From contig NZ_OY762905.1 of assembly GCF_963666525.1 (NCBI RefSeq), positions 3,575,501-3,639,500 of the forward strand: a stretch of 64,000 bases of DNA. Reading direction: 5' to 3'. A model generated the notes under the pieces. That model was given only the letters and a program-made list of their open reading frames with translations, did not search any database and had not been told where the DNA came from. Shown here one piece after another: positions 43,779-53,037 of this stretch. The position numbers were made by a program, and so were the translations under genes. Origin of the DNA: an uncultured Cohaesibacter sp. (GTDB lineage: Bacteria; Pseudomonadota; Alphaproteobacteria; Rhizobiales; Cohaesibacteraceae). Every line of letters begins with the position of its first letter. Within the stretch, counting starts at the first letter, position 1.

Positions 43779-44857
43779 ACGATATGTCGACAGCCGGGGA
43801 TCGTGGATCCCTGTTCACAAGAGCTGGCAAACCGGGTCCCGCCATGTTGATCATTGCAACGGTGATCTGTCTCGCCCTTTGGTGGACGGTCTATAGCTGG
43901 CTCATTCCCTTTTCCGAAGCGGTGACGTCGCTCGTCCCCGTCGAGCGTCACAGTCATACTGGTGAGGCGATCGCCTTTTTCTTCTATGACGTGCCCAAGG
44001 TGCTGATGCTGCTGACCCTCATCGTTTTCGCCATGGGAGTTGTGCGCTCGTGGTTTAGCCCTGAGAAGACGCGCGCCCTGCTGGCTGGCAAACGCGAGGG
44101 CGTTGGCAATGTCCTGTCGGCCTGCCTTGGTATTCTGACCCCCTTCTGCTCCTGCTCCGCCGTGCCGCTGTTCATCGGTTTCGTCTCGGCTGGCGTGCCG
44201 CTGGGAGTGACCTTCTCCTTCCTCATCGCCGCTCCGATGGTCAATGAGGTTGCGCTCATCCTGCTGGTCGGTCTGGTCGGCTGGAACGTGGCGCTGACCT
44301 ATCTGTTCTTCGGCCTCGGTGTTGCCATCGTCGCCGGCTGGGTCATCGGCAAGTTGAAACTGGAGGGCTGGCTGCAGGACTGGGTCCGGGAGATCCATTC
44401 GGGGGCCAATGCTCCGGCAGATTTCAGCGGCGAGACGCTGACCATGTTCGACCGTTACAAGCTGGGTTATGAGGCCGTGCGCGAGATCCTCGCCAAGGTC
44501 TGGGTATGGATCATCCTCGGCATCGGGCTCGGTGCGCTGATCCATGGCTATGTGCCTCAGGATCTGATGGTCGACATCATGGGCGCTGACGCCTGGTGGT
44601 CCGTGCCGGTTGCCGTTGTCATGGGCGTGCCCCTTTACACCAATGCTGCGGGTGTCATTCCCATCGTCGAGGCGCTGCTCGGCAAGGGGGCGGCGCTGGG
44701 CACCGTGCTCGCCTTCATGATGAGCGTGATTGCGCTCTCGATGCCGGAAATGCTGATCCTGCGACAGGTGCTGACCCTGCGCCTGATCGCGGTCTTCATC
44801 GCGGTGGTAAGCTGCGGCATTCTCGCCGTCGGCTTCCTGTTCAACGCGATTTTCTAA
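43772..44857 (+). CDS. DUF318/ArsP-type permease
   Basis: 361 residues with about eight membrane segments. Two conserved blocks, TPFCSCSAVPLFIGF (CSCS motif) and VPLYTNAAGVIP, define the SO_0444/ArsP permease family. ArsP exports trivalent organoarsenicals such as methylarsenite and roxarsone-derived forms. It overlaps arsR and precedes a small redox protein. Substrate by family and context only. Confidence 0.85.
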   Translation: MLDDMSTAGDRGSLFTRAGKPGPAMLIIATVICLALWWTVYSWLIPFSEAVTSLVPVERHSHTGEAIAFFFYDVPKVLMLLTLIVFAMGVVRSWFSPEKTRALLAGKREGVGNVLSACLGILTPFCSCSAVPLFIGFVSAGVPLGVTFSFLIAAPMVNEVALILLVGLVGWNVALTYLFFGLGVAIVAGWVIGKLKLEGWLQDWVREIHSGANAPADFSGETLTMFDRYKLGYEAVREILAKVWVWIILGIGLGALIHGYVPQDLMVDIMGADAWWSVPVAVVMGVPLYTNAAGVIPIVEALLGKGAALGTVLAFMMSVIALSMPEMLILRQVLTLRLIAVFIAVVSCGILAVGFLFNAIF

Positions 44858-44893
44858 CTGCAATGCAAGAGTGACAAAAGGAAAGTGACTGTC

Positions 44894-45130
44894 ATGAAAC
44901 AGGTTAAAGTCTATGGTCCCGGCTGCAAACGCTGCGAGACAACGGCCCAGATGGTGCGTGATGCTGCCGCCAAACTGGGGCTTGATGCCGACGTCGAAAA
45001 AGTGACCGACCCCAAGGAAATCGCCATGGCTGGCGTGTTGTCCACGCCGGGCATTTCGATCGATGGCAAGCTGGTGCATGCCGGTGGTCTGCCGGATGAA
45101 GCAAAGCTCGAAGGCTGGCTCACGGCCTAA
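44894..45130 (+). CDS. Small thioredoxin-like redox protein
   Basis: 78 residues with the active site GPGCKRCET (CxxC) and cis-Pro in STPGISID. It belongs to the redox-active disulfide protein 2 (MTH895-like) group, often found beside DUF318 permeases. It may supply thiols to the permease or the reductase. A GTG nine bases earlier is an alternative start. Confidence 0.85.
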   Translation: MKQVKVYGPGCKRCETTAQMVRDAAAKLGLDADVEKVTDPKEIAMAGVLSTPGISIDGKLVHAGGLPDEAKLEGWLTA

Positions 45131-45167
45131 GGCTCGGAGTGGTATGGCTTCCGAAGAGTGTGGAATG

Positions 45168-45197
45168 AAAAACGGCGGGGTTTGCCCCGCCGTTTTT
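45168..45197. terminator. Bidirectional terminator
   Basis: A perfect 13-bp stem: AAAAACGGCGGGG-TTTG-CCCCGCCGTTTTT. It serves the arsenic operon on the plus strand and the L,D-transpeptidase gene on the minus strand. Confidence 0.92.
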
Positions 45198-45216
45198 ATT
45201 CAAGCAACAATGAACC

Positions 45217-45921
45217 TCAGATTACCACGATCGGGGTCTGCGGAGGCACCCGGCGGTGCAGGTCGATGATGTCCTGATTGAGCATGCGCACACAGCCAGA
45301 GGAGACCGCCCGGCCGATGGACCAGACCTCGGCTGTGCCGTGCAGTCGGTAAAGGGTGTCCTTCCCGTTCTGGTAGATATAGAGGGCGCGGGCGCCAAGC
45401 GGGTTGTTCAGCCCCGGAGGCATGCCGCCATTCTGCCAGCTCCATTTTTCAAGCTCGGGCTGGCGGGCGATCATTTCTTCCGGTGGCGTCCATGTCGGCC
45501 AGACGGCTTTGCGGGCGACAACGGCCCGGCCGGACCATTCGAACCCGGCACGCCCCAGACCAACACCATAACGGATGGCGCGGCCATTCTCGCCGACCAG
45601 ATAGAGGAAGAAATTCTGCGTATCGACAACAAGCGTGCCGACCTTCTCGTTGGTTGCGTAGGCCACTTCCTGACGCAGGAATTTCTTGTTGATCTTGCTC
45701 AGGTCGATGGCCGGAAGCGGGAACTGCTCTTCAGGCATCGGGCCATACATCACTTCAAACGGGCTGGAGAGGCCCGGGTCCGGGAGGGTTGGCTTCGTGC
45801 GGGTGCTGCAGGCTGCCAACAGGCCGAAGCTCATCAGGGCCGAACCTTTGATAAAACCGCGGCGGGAGGGCATCATTTGGTTCAGCCCAACTGATGGCGG
45901 CGTATCTTTTTCTTGTATCAC
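45217..45921 (-). CDS. L,D-transpeptidase (YkuD family), exported
   Basis: 234 residues. The N-terminus has a Tat-like SRRGFIKG motif, then a lipobox-like LLAAC, so it may be a lipoprotein. The YkuD catalytic block is complete: His in RLHGTAEVWSIG and Cys in SSGCVRM. It makes 3-3 peptidoglycan cross-links or anchors proteins to the wall. The start could be the GTG at 45921 or the ATG at 45876; neither has a strong binding site. Confidence 0.88.
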   Translation of the reverse strand: MIQEKDTPPSVGLNQMMPSRRGFIKGSALMSFGLLAACSTRTKPTLPDPGLSSPFEVMYGPMPEEQFPLPAIDLSKINKKFLRQEVAYATNEKVGTLVVDTQNFFLYLVGENGRAIRYGVGLGRAGFEWSGRAVVARKAVWPTWTPPEEMIARQPELEKWSWQNGGMPPGLNNPLGARALYIYQNGKDTLYRLHGTAEVWSIGRAVSSGCVRMLNQDIIDLHRRVPPQTPIVVI

Positions 45922-46322
45922 GTTTCGTCACTCACTTTGATCGTGTGATCCTGCCAATAGCAATCACCACAGCATGAGGCGGCTCTCACCAAGCCTGAAG
46001 CTGGATTGTCTGCAACCAGAGCACCTTGTCGGCACCCGGCTGCCTGGCCAGACCGCACGGGGAAGATAATCTTCCAGAAATAATCGGCCTCAATTGAGGC
46101 AACTTTCGGCCACTGAGCAATCAAGTTCTGCCACAAAGCCAATAGTCCACCGTCAAACAGCGTGAACACAGCATGTGGGGATCTAAGGATTAATACTCAA
46201 GGCTTGGATTCCCGCAATTCGATCGCGCCAATGCTGCTGATAACAGAGCATCAGAAATCAGAAAGGCACTCAGTGGTCAGACGATGCCTTCATTTGAAAC
46301 CGAATCGGACAGGGGCTTGGTG
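45922..46322. other. Gap without a supported gene
   Basis: No family, repeat or strong regulatory signal is visible. A minus-strand frame through 45918-46169 has no recognisable homology and overlaps the transpeptidase start. Confidence 0.4.
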
Positions 46323-46685
46323 TCAGGAAAGGCGGGGTGGGGGAGGGTCTGGAGAGTAGACACGGGCTGAAAAGACCTGACTGCCATAAGACAGTGCCTC
46401 ATCTTCAGGCGACAGGCCGAAAGACGATGGCGCTGTTGTCAGGGTCAGAACCTTGGCACTGCACTGAACCTGCTGCTTGGCAGGCGCTGCAGGCGATGTC
46501 TTGCAGGGCTGGGTGACCGATTCAACAAGCACGGAAGCAAGTTCTTCCATGACTGGTTGGCTCGGAAACTTCGCTGACGCCGTGACAGGATGGGAAAAGT
46601 GGCTGCCGTAATAGACGAACGACATCACGCCCAACAGAAGGAGCATGTTCCCGATCCATCCAAACCGTGCGACAAAGCGCATCAT
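46323..46685 (-). CDS. Hypothetical small exported or membrane-anchored protein
   Basis: About 120 residues, unrecognised. One N-terminal hydrophobic segment (GWIGNMLLLLGVMSFVYYG) acts as signal or anchor; the rest is Ser/Pro/Ala-rich with two Cys that could pair and a Pro-run at the end. Start at 46685 has AGAAGGAA upstream. No operon partners. Confidence 0.45.
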   Translation of the reverse strand: MMRFVARFGWIGNMLLLLGVMSFVYYGSHFSHPVTASAKFPSQPVMEELASVLVESVTQPCKTSPAAPAKQQVQCSAKVLTLTTAPSSFGLSPEDEALSYGSQVFSARVYSPDPPPPRLS

Positions 46686-46865
46686 TTCCAGCCAGTTCCT
46701 TCTCTTGCAACAGATTCGCCACTTGGCGGTCATCATGCCACAAAATAATGCATTTGGAAGTCACAATTCCGCGAAAGTCTGCAAGGCCGCTATGCAGGCA
46801 ACAGCTTCGCAACTGTCGAGCCTGTTCCTGCCGTTGTGATGTCCAAGATCGCAAGCTGGAAAAGT

Positions 46866-46985
46866 TTATTTTAACAGATACTTGATGAGAGCGGCGATGA
46901 TCAGGATGCCGATGATCAGGATCAGCCAGCTCCCAATGCCGCCGTATCCGATCCCCATTCCAAATCTCATTCCGTTTCCGCGCAT
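46866..46985 (-). CDS. Very small membrane protein, 39 residues
   Basis: A strong ribosome-binding site (GGGAGGA) precedes the ATG at 46985. The protein has a Gly/Arg/Met-rich start and a C-terminal transmembrane helix (SWLILIIGILIIAALIKYLL). It looks like the small single-pass proteins found widely in alphaproteobacteria, but I cannot name it. Confidence 0.5.
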   Translation of the reverse strand: MRGNGMRFGMGIGYGGIGSWLILIIGILIIAALIKYLLK

Positions 46986-47095
46986 GGCTCCGATCCTCCC
47001 TCTGCGAATGATCTGGCAGGTCCTCCTGCTCACTTGCCGATCATTGCCGAGAGCGCCTGCCATCTTCCCAGTCTAGCACGGATCGTTCCGCCCGC

Positions 47096-48058
47096 TCAGT
47101 GACACAAGGCAGCACGGGAAGCCGGATCGGCGACAGCTTCCCTCTGTGATTGCGCCGGGGAGCGATGATCCCTGCTGGCATCCCGGGACGGCGGCACACC
47201 GAACATGCGGGAATACTCCCGACTGAACTGGGACGGGCTTTCATAGCCCACCGCAAAGGCGGCGCGGCTCACCTCGGCACCGGCCAGGATGGACCGGCGG
47301 GCGGCCTGCAGGCGCAGGGTCTTTTGATATTGCAACGGGCTCATGCCCGTTGCCGTGCGAAAGTGACGCCGGAAGGACGGTTGGCTCATCCCGGCACAGC
47401 TGGCCATGTCCTCGATCGGCACGCTCTTGTCGAGGTTGGTGCGGATCCAGTTGAGGGCGCGCCGGATCTGCTGGATCCTTGGATCAGACAGCACAATCTG
47501 ATGGATGGCCCCGCCTTGCGGGCCGCGCAACAGGCGATAGAGTATCTCGCGCCGGATCAGGGGACCCATGACCGGAAGGTCTTCCGGGCTGGCTGGCAGT
47601 TTGAGCAGGCGAGCGCAGGCATCGAGCAGGTCAAGCGAGGCTGGGCCAAGGGCATAGCATTTGCCCTGTTCCGGTTCCAGATCGATGGCTTCGGCAATGA
47701 GGTCCGCCAGACTGTCCTGTTCCAGCATCAGGTTGAGCGCCAGATAAGGCTGCTCAGGGCTGGCGGACGTGATGCGGCTGGTGATTGGCAGGTCGATCGA
47801 GCCGATGAAACAGGACCCCGGATCATAATGTAGCACAGTCTGCCCGATGGTCACCTCCATGGTGCCCTGAATCACAATGCTTGCCATGGGAGCATAGAGT
47901 TCGGACATCGTTGGCTGGGTGGATGTGGCAGCAAAGAGCTCGACACCGGCAAGGATCTCCTCGCGCACGATGGGTTCGGTCCTGCCGGAGAGACAGGACA
48001 GCGCCATCAGCTGCAGGCGGCGCAACAGATCCGGTCGCCCGGCTTGGTCTTCAGGCAT
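47096..48058 (-). CDS. AraC-family transcriptional regulator (AraC_N type)
   Basis: 320 residues, the same architecture as the regulator at 30 kb: AraC_N block MASIVIQGTMEVTIGQ, then a double HTH with DMASCAGMSQPSFRRHF and VGYESPSQFSREYSRMFG. Start at 48058 has GGAAGGAG ten bases upstream. It is divergent from the oxidoreductase gene, which it probably controls through two 21-bp-phased direct repeats between them. Confidence 0.88.
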   Translation of the reverse strand: MPEDQAGRPDLLRRLQLMALSCLSGRTEPIVREEILAGVELFAATSTQPTMSELYAPMASIVIQGTMEVTIGQTVLHYDPGSCFIGSIDLPITSRITSASPEQPYLALNLMLEQDSLADLIAEAIDLEPEQGKCYALGPASLDLLDACARLLKLPASPEDLPVMGPLIRREILYRLLRGPQGGAIHQIVLSDPRIQQIRRALNWIRTNLDKSVPIEDMASCAGMSQPSFRRHFRTATGMSPLQYQKTLRLQAARRSILAGAEVSRAAFAVGYESPSQFSREYSRMFGVPPSRDASRDHRSPAQSQREAVADPASRAALCH

Positions 48059-48098
48059 GTCTATTGGTCTCCTTCCTTGCATCGGGATCAGTCACTTT

Positions 48099-48135
48099 GA
48101 TCAGATCAGGCAAGTCTGCGATCAAATTCGGCAAG
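48099..48135 (+). promoter_or_regulatory. Direct repeats with 21-bp phase, putative AraC site
   Basis: GATCAGATCAGGCAAG (48099-48114) and GATCAAATTCGGCAAG (48120-48135) match at 13 of 16 positions and start exactly 21 bp apart, two helical turns, as expected for an AraC-type dimer on the same DNA face. Confidence 0.6.
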
Positions 48136-48355
48136 GGGAAATGGTGCTCAACTACCTATATTGTAAACAGAAAACCGGCCCCTTGGTCAAGTGTTCCCAT
48201 TCTGCCAACAGCAGATGAATTTTTTATTTTGGGCATGTCGCGCCAAACGCGCCTGCCGTCAGATGGTCGCTTTCATTATTTGAATCATGCAGGTTCCCTG
48301 ATCGTGAAAAGGCGGGAACTGCTGCACAAGAGTAAACAGCAAGGAATGTCTCCCC

Positions 48356-49444
48356 ATGTCTAGCAAACCTGTTCGTGTCGGCTTCATTGGATTGAACCCG
48401 GATAGCAACTGGGCCTTCATGGCGCATGTGCCCGCCCTCAAGTCGCTGGGCGATCGCTTCGAAATCGTCGGCGTTGCAAACAGTTCAGCCCAGAGTGCCG
48501 AACGCACTGCCAAGGCGCTCGGCCTCAAGCATGCCTTTCAAACACCTGATGCGCTGGTCGCTTCCGACGAGGTGGATCTGGTGGCCGTCACCGTCAAGGT
48601 GCCTTACCATTTCGAGCTTGTCTCCAAGGCTCTCAACGCCGGAAAGCACGTCTATTGCGAATGGCCACTTGGCAACGGTGTTGAGGAAGCCCGCAAGCTT
48701 GCCGCGCTCGCCGAAGAAAAGGGCGTCGTTGCCGTTGCCGGCACACAGGCCCGTGCAGCGCACGAGATCCTGCATCTCAAAAAGCTGATCGCCGACGGCT
48801 ATGTTGGCAGGGTGCTGTCCACCACACTGGTGGGCACGGGTGGCAACTGGGCCAACCAGACCAGCTCCGCCCTCTACTATCTGTTCGACAAGACCAATGG
48901 GGCCACCATGCAGGACATCCCCATGGCGCACACGTTGGCTGCCGTCAAGGATGTGCTGGGCGATTTCGGCGACCTCGATGGCCGCTTCATCAGCAACTTC
49001 AAGACCGTGAAGGTAACCGATACCGGTGAGGAAAGGCCCAAGACTGCTGCCGATCAGGTCATGGTTCACGGTGAGATGGCAAGCGGAGCCGCCTTCTCCC
49101 TGCATTATCGGGGTGGCACCAACCGGGGTACCAACCTGCTCTGGGAAATCAATGGTACTGAAGGGGACATTCAGGTCACCGCAGGTCTCGGTCATGCCCA
49201 GATGGTCCAACTGACCGTGCGGGGTGCGCGTGGCGAGGACAAGGAGCTCGCAGAGCTGATGCCGGACGCCTCGGTCTATGAAGGGCAGCCGGACTTTCCT
49301 GGAGCCCGCAATGTTGCCGGTATCTACGCTCTTCTTGCTGACGACATCCAGAATGGCACCCGCACGGCGCCGACCTTCGGTGATGCGCTTGCATTGCACG
49401 AAATTCTGGACCGGATCGAGAAATCCGCCGAAGCCAAGGGCTGA
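48356..49444 (+). CDS. Gfo/Idh/MocA-family NAD(P)-dependent oxidoreductase
   Basis: 362 residues. An N-terminal Rossmann fold starts RVGFIGLNPDSNWAF, departing from the usual GxGxxG. The catalytic-region motif reads YCEWPLGNG in place of the common EKP, a pattern known in Gal80-like members. Without the EKP lysine it may be a weak dehydrogenase or a sensor. Divergent from the AraC gene. Confidence 0.82.
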   Translation: MSSKPVRVGFIGLNPDSNWAFMAHVPALKSLGDRFEIVGVANSSAQSAERTAKALGLKHAFQTPDALVASDEVDLVAVTVKVPYHFELVSKALNAGKHVYCEWPLGNGVEEARKLAALAEEKGVVAVAGTQARAAHEILHLKKLIADGYVGRVLSTTLVGTGGNWANQTSSALYYLFDKTNGATMQDIPMAHTLAAVKDVLGDFGDLDGRFISNFKTVKVTDTGEERPKTAADQVMVHGEMASGAAFSLHYRGGTNRGTNLLWEINGTEGDIQVTAGLGHAQMVQLTVRGARGEDKELAELMPDASVYEGQPDFPGARNVAGIYALLADDIQNGTRTAPTFGDALALHEILDRIEKSAEAKG

Positions 49445-49464
49445 GAGCTGAGGCCGAAGTGTCG

Positions 49465-49498
49465 AGGAGGCTGCCCCCCCCCCACACACAGCCTCCTG
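49465..49498. repeat. Hairpin with a C10 tract
   Basis: AGGAGGCTG and CAGCCTCCT (about 49466-49497) enclose a run of ten C and a short CA repeat. It lies just after the oxidoreductase stop and lacks a T-run directly behind it. Confidence 0.5.
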
Positions 49499-49501
49499 CA
49501 T

Positions 49502-49545
49502 AAAAAAGCGGCCGCCAGAATCACCCGTTGGTGACACTGGCGGCC
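49502..49545 (-). terminator. Terminator of the tannase-family gene
   Basis: On the minus strand GGCCGCCAG/CTGGCGGCC arms (49510-49518 and 49537-49545) are followed by a T-run (the A-run at 49502-49507). Confidence 0.8.
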
Positions 49546-49591
49546 GGTACGCATGGCTCCAGTCGGCCTTGTTGTATGGGCTTGGCGGAAA

Positions 49592-51178
49592 TTATTGGCA
49601 GCTGTAGCTGTCAATGCTGGTTTTATCGCCGCCCTTATAGTGAGCTTCCTTGGGATATGCGCAAATCGGTTGGGTCGTGCCTTCAAAGCTCTTGCCGGTC
49701 GCTGCCATCTGCTCGGGTGCTTTGTTGCTGTCCATCCATTTTTCCATGACCGTCAACGGATCGAAGTCATCCATAGCCGGGCCGCCGCCACAGTGAGTCA
49801 TGCCGGGAACCATGAACAGGCGGGAGAACTCCGTATCGCCGGTGTTGGCCTCAGCCTTTTCATACCAGGTCATCAGGTCGCTGGCCGAAAAGACCGGGTC
49901 GGACATGCCGTGGAAGACCAGAAGCTTGCCGCCATGATTGGCATAGGTGGTCATGAAGGTCGAGTTGGCGTCGAAATAGCCGCCGACTTCACGAACCGCT
50001 TGCTCCGCCTTGCCGAAATCCAGCTTTGCCAGATCAACACTCGGGGTTGGCGGCGTCATGAACAGCTGCGAGAAGGACGCAAGCCCCAGAACAACGTTGA
50101 GGGCGTTGGATTGGCCATTCTCCGATGTCCCCAGTTTCCAGGCGCGCCAGCCTGCCGCATTGATCCCGGCGTCGACCGGCCAGTCGCTGTAAACGGAGTT
50201 GCCTTCGGCATCCACCGGCCCGGCCATGACGCGCTTCAGGGCATCGAGTTTCTTGTCTTCCAGCGTGCCTCGCAGGCTTTCCAGATCGAATTTGCAGCTT
50301 TTGTAGGCGTTGATCAGACCATCCTTGAGACCATCCTGATCGTCGCACGCATCGAGCACCGCCCGGGAAACCAGATCGAGATCGTCCTGCGTCAGGGCCT
50401 TGGCCAGAATTTTCTCGCCATTCAATTCTGGTGCAATGGCCATCAGTTGCTTCACATCCCACAGTTCCGCCAGCGGCGCATGGGAGAGATGGAAACCGGG
50501 GTTGCCAGCAACCACACCATCAAATTCCAGTGGGAAGCGTTGGGCTGCCATCAGGGCTTCACGGCCACCATTCGAGCATCCCATGAAGACCGACTGGTCT
50601 GGCTGTCTGCCATAGAATTCGTCGATCAGATCCTTTGCCACGTTGGTCACCTTGCCGATGGCCGCAAAGCCGAGGTCAAGCCGGGCCTGCTGGTCCTGGG
50701 CAAAGGCGGCGTCATAGCCGTTGTGGCCACCGTCCATGCTGATGACCGCATAGCCGCGGGCAAGGGCTGGCGTTGCCGTGGTGGTATTGACCGGCACGGA
50801 GCCGATCGCCGGGGCGATGAAGCCATCCATGCCGCCACCGCCCTGGAACAGGAAGCGGCCATTCCAGTCCACCGGAGCGCGGAACTGGAAACGGATGCCA
50901 TATTGCCCGCCAACGCCGGCACGATCCTCGATCTTGCCTTCGACGAGACAGTGGGTGCCAACGGCAAGGGCGCGCGGCGAGCCGCCGGTCATTGCCGAAT
51001 TGGGGTCGGCAGGCAATTCGCCTGCCTGCTGAAGGGAGGCTGTGTCGATCCGGACATTGCGAATTGCCACTCCGGCGAGGGCTTCGCATTTGTTTGCCAT
51101 GTCATCTGCCCGCGCCATCGAAGGAAGCGCAGTGCCACTCATCAGCAAAAGGGAAAGACCAAGAAAACGCACAGGCAT
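49592..51178 (-). CDS. Tannase/feruloyl-esterase-family protein, secreted
   Basis: 528 residues with a Sec signal peptide ending near SMARA. The family CS-D-HC motif is complete: Cys-Ser in FMGCSNGGRE, Asp in GMSDPVF, His-Cys in MTHCGGGP, with the disulfide next to the catalytic residues. A Ca-binding loop reads DACDDQDGLKDG. It hydrolyses phenolic esters (galloyl or feruloyl) or similar compounds outside the cytoplasm. Divergent from a LysR gene. Confidence 0.9.
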   Translation of the reverse strand: MPVRFLGLSLLLMSGTALPSMARADDMANKCEALAGVAIRNVRIDTASLQQAGELPADPNSAMTGGSPRALAVGTHCLVEGKIEDRAGVGGQYGIRFQFRAPVDWNGRFLFQGGGGMDGFIAPAIGSVPVNTTTATPALARGYAVISMDGGHNGYDAAFAQDQQARLDLGFAAIGKVTNVAKDLIDEFYGRQPDQSVFMGCSNGGREALMAAQRFPLEFDGVVAGNPGFHLSHAPLAELWDVKQLMAIAPELNGEKILAKALTQDDLDLVSRAVLDACDDQDGLKDGLINAYKSCKFDLESLRGTLEDKKLDALKRVMAGPVDAEGNSVYSDWPVDAGINAAGWRAWKLGTSENGQSNALNVVLGLASFSQLFMTPPTPSVDLAKLDFGKAEQAVREVGGYFDANSTFMTTYANHGGKLLVFHGMSDPVFSASDLMTWYEKAEANTGDTEFSRLFMVPGMTHCGGGPAMDDFDPLTVMEKWMDSNKAPEQMAATGKSFEGTTQPICAYPKEAHYKGGDKTSIDSYSCQ

Positions 51179-51339
51179 TCCGACACCTCCATATGTGTTG
51201 CGTGATGTTTGATGTGCTGTCTTGATGCAGAATATCAGTGTATTTTTTGATTAAATAGCGCTAATGTTTGCTCTTATTGAACAGAAAAACTGTTCAATTA
51301 AATAGGACTGAAACGTTCTGAACAGCGAGGGGAAGAGCC

Positions 51340-52242
51340 GTGCAGATCCCGAGAACAACGATAGAACAATGGGTTGTCCTGCAAGCCGTGGTACGTCTTG
51401 GCTCCTTTGCGCTGGCCGCGGAAGCCCTCAACAGAAGTCCCTCTTCAATCAGCTACACGATCAACAAATTGCAGCAGGGTCTGGGTGCCGAGCTGATGAT
51501 TGCTGAGGGACGTCGGGCGGTTCTGACCGAGCTGGGGCGTGAGCTACTGGATGCTGCCGCGCCCTTGATCGAGGACTTTGTCGAGCTTGAGGCGCATGTG
51601 CGCAGCAAGACCGCCGTCTTTTCCCAACGGCTCAGTCTTGATGTCGACAGCCTTTATCCTTCGTCCCTGCTGTTTGAGGCGCTGTCGCAATTCTCGATGC
51701 GCTATCCGGACTATCGAGTGGATCTCAAGGAGCATGTCCGGCGTGCGGTGGTGTCCGAATCCGGCGCTGGCTGGGACCTGGCGATCTCCATGCCGTCGCC
51801 CAACCTGCGCAGTCTTCACCGGCTCTATGAAAGCCGCTTCGTTCAGGTGGCGCGCAGCGATCACCCGCTCGTTGAGCGCAAACCGACACGCTCGGCCATG
51901 ATGCGCCATACGCGGGTCGTGGTAGAGGGGGACGAGGTGATTGCCGGAACGGAATCGCCAAAGGAAGGTCGGTTCTGGGTTGTCGAAAGCGTCGAGGCGA
52001 TCAAGGCCGCGATCCTGCAGGGCAACTGCTACGGCTGGATACCGCAGGACACGATCCAGACCGAGCTCGATAACGGCACTGTCCGGTTGCTGGATCTGGG
52101 ACCGATGGCCACCGGATCCATCCCGCTCGAGCTCTACATGCGCCAGACGGCCGAAGCAAGCGCCCCCATTCGCTATCTGGTCGAGTGTCTGATCGAGGTA
52201 TCCGCTCGTGGAGCGGGCCGGGTGGATAGGGCAGGGACCTGA
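51340..52242 (+). CDS. LysR-family transcriptional regulator
   Basis: 300 residues. HTH in GSFALAAEALNRSPSSISYT (about 21-40), followed by a substrate-binding domain. The 161-bp AT-rich gap to the divergent tannase-family gene should hold both promoters, so that gene is the likely target. It ends 18 bp before a convergent gene. Confidence 0.87.
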   Translation: MQIPRTTIEQWVVLQAVVRLGSFALAAEALNRSPSSISYTINKLQQGLGAELMIAEGRRAVLTELGRELLDAAAPLIEDFVELEAHVRSKTAVFSQRLSLDVDSLYPSSLLFEALSQFSMRYPDYRVDLKEHVRRAVVSESGAGWDLAISMPSPNLRSLHRLYESRFVQVARSDHPLVERKPTRSAMMRHTRVVVEGDEVIAGTESPKEGRFWVVESVEAIKAAILQGNCYGWIPQDTIQTELDNGTVRLLDLGPMATGSIPLELYMRQTAEASAPIRYLVECLIEVSARGAGRVDRAGT

Positions 52243-52259
52243 TCCTTTTTGGCAACAAC

Positions 52260-52781
52260 TCAGTCTTCGAGCTTGCGGATACTGATGGTGCCTTGCATGG
52301 GGGCGATCTGATCGATGCCGGTGAGGCCGATGCCAAGGCGGTGCATTTCATCCCGGGCATAAAAGTCCTCATAGAGCATGAAGACATCGCCCCAGGGGGC
52401 ATAATAGCTCAACTCGCCCTTCAGGCCGTCATGATAGGCCTCATGATCCGTGACCCCGAGCTTTTCGGGGGGATAGAACATCCACTGCGCATTGCGGAAG
52501 TTGGTCAGTGGCAGATCCAGCGGCAGTTGCCGATAGAAGTCTCGTGCGGCCTTCGTGTCATAGAGCTGAAAGGTCGCCCGGTAGGCGCCGGACGTGATGG
52601 CAAGCTTCATGTCCGAGAGGACAAAGCCTTTTGCGACAGGAACGGGGCGGACCTTGCTGGAGGCCTCTGCCGCGGGGGGCATCGCTGCTCCGAGCATCAG
52701 GATACCCCAGACGACCAGACAATATGCGCGCACTGAAGGAGGGACTGTAAATCCGGACAAAGCGGGGATTGGGCGGGACAT
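52260..52781 (-). CDS. Secreted cyclophilin-like fold protein (PF18050-type)
   Basis: 173 residues. After a signal peptide (cut near EASS) the ~125-residue remainder follows the cyclophilin-like pattern: AYRATFQLYDTKAARDFYRQ, then GELSYYAPWGDVFMLYEDF, then LGIGLTGIDQI. Many homologues are annotated only as cyclophilin-like; prolyl isomerase activity is not established. Convergent with lysR. Confidence 0.78.
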   Translation of the reverse strand: MSRPIPALSGFTVPPSVRAYCLVVWGILMLGAAMPPAAEASSKVRPVPVAKGFVLSDMKLAITSGAYRATFQLYDTKAARDFYRQLPLDLPLTNFRNAQWMFYPPEKLGVTDHEAYHDGLKGELSYYAPWGDVFMLYEDFYARDEMHRLGIGLTGIDQIAPMQGTISIRKLED

Positions 52782-53037
52782 AAAGCTCTCCTGTGGTCAC
52801 GCGTCTGCTGGTCGCGTGCCAGTCTACAGATACTAGCCGGGGAGAAAAGCGCCGCTCCGCCGATGCCAGTCATGAAGCTGTCCCATGAATGCTATGTCGG
52901 CAGCCCTCATGAAACTTTCCGCCAAAAGGGCCAGATTAGGGCCAGACATTTTCAGATGTTGAACAGACGGGCCAGACATCCGTGCGCATTGCAGTTGCCG
53001 GGCAGGCCCGAATTCATTTCAAGAAGGAGATAATGCA

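Noticed and set aside
49553-51205. A 550-codon open frame opposite the tannase-family gene
   Set aside because: The tannase-family protein has a signal peptide and a complete CS-D-HC motif; the opposite frame has none.
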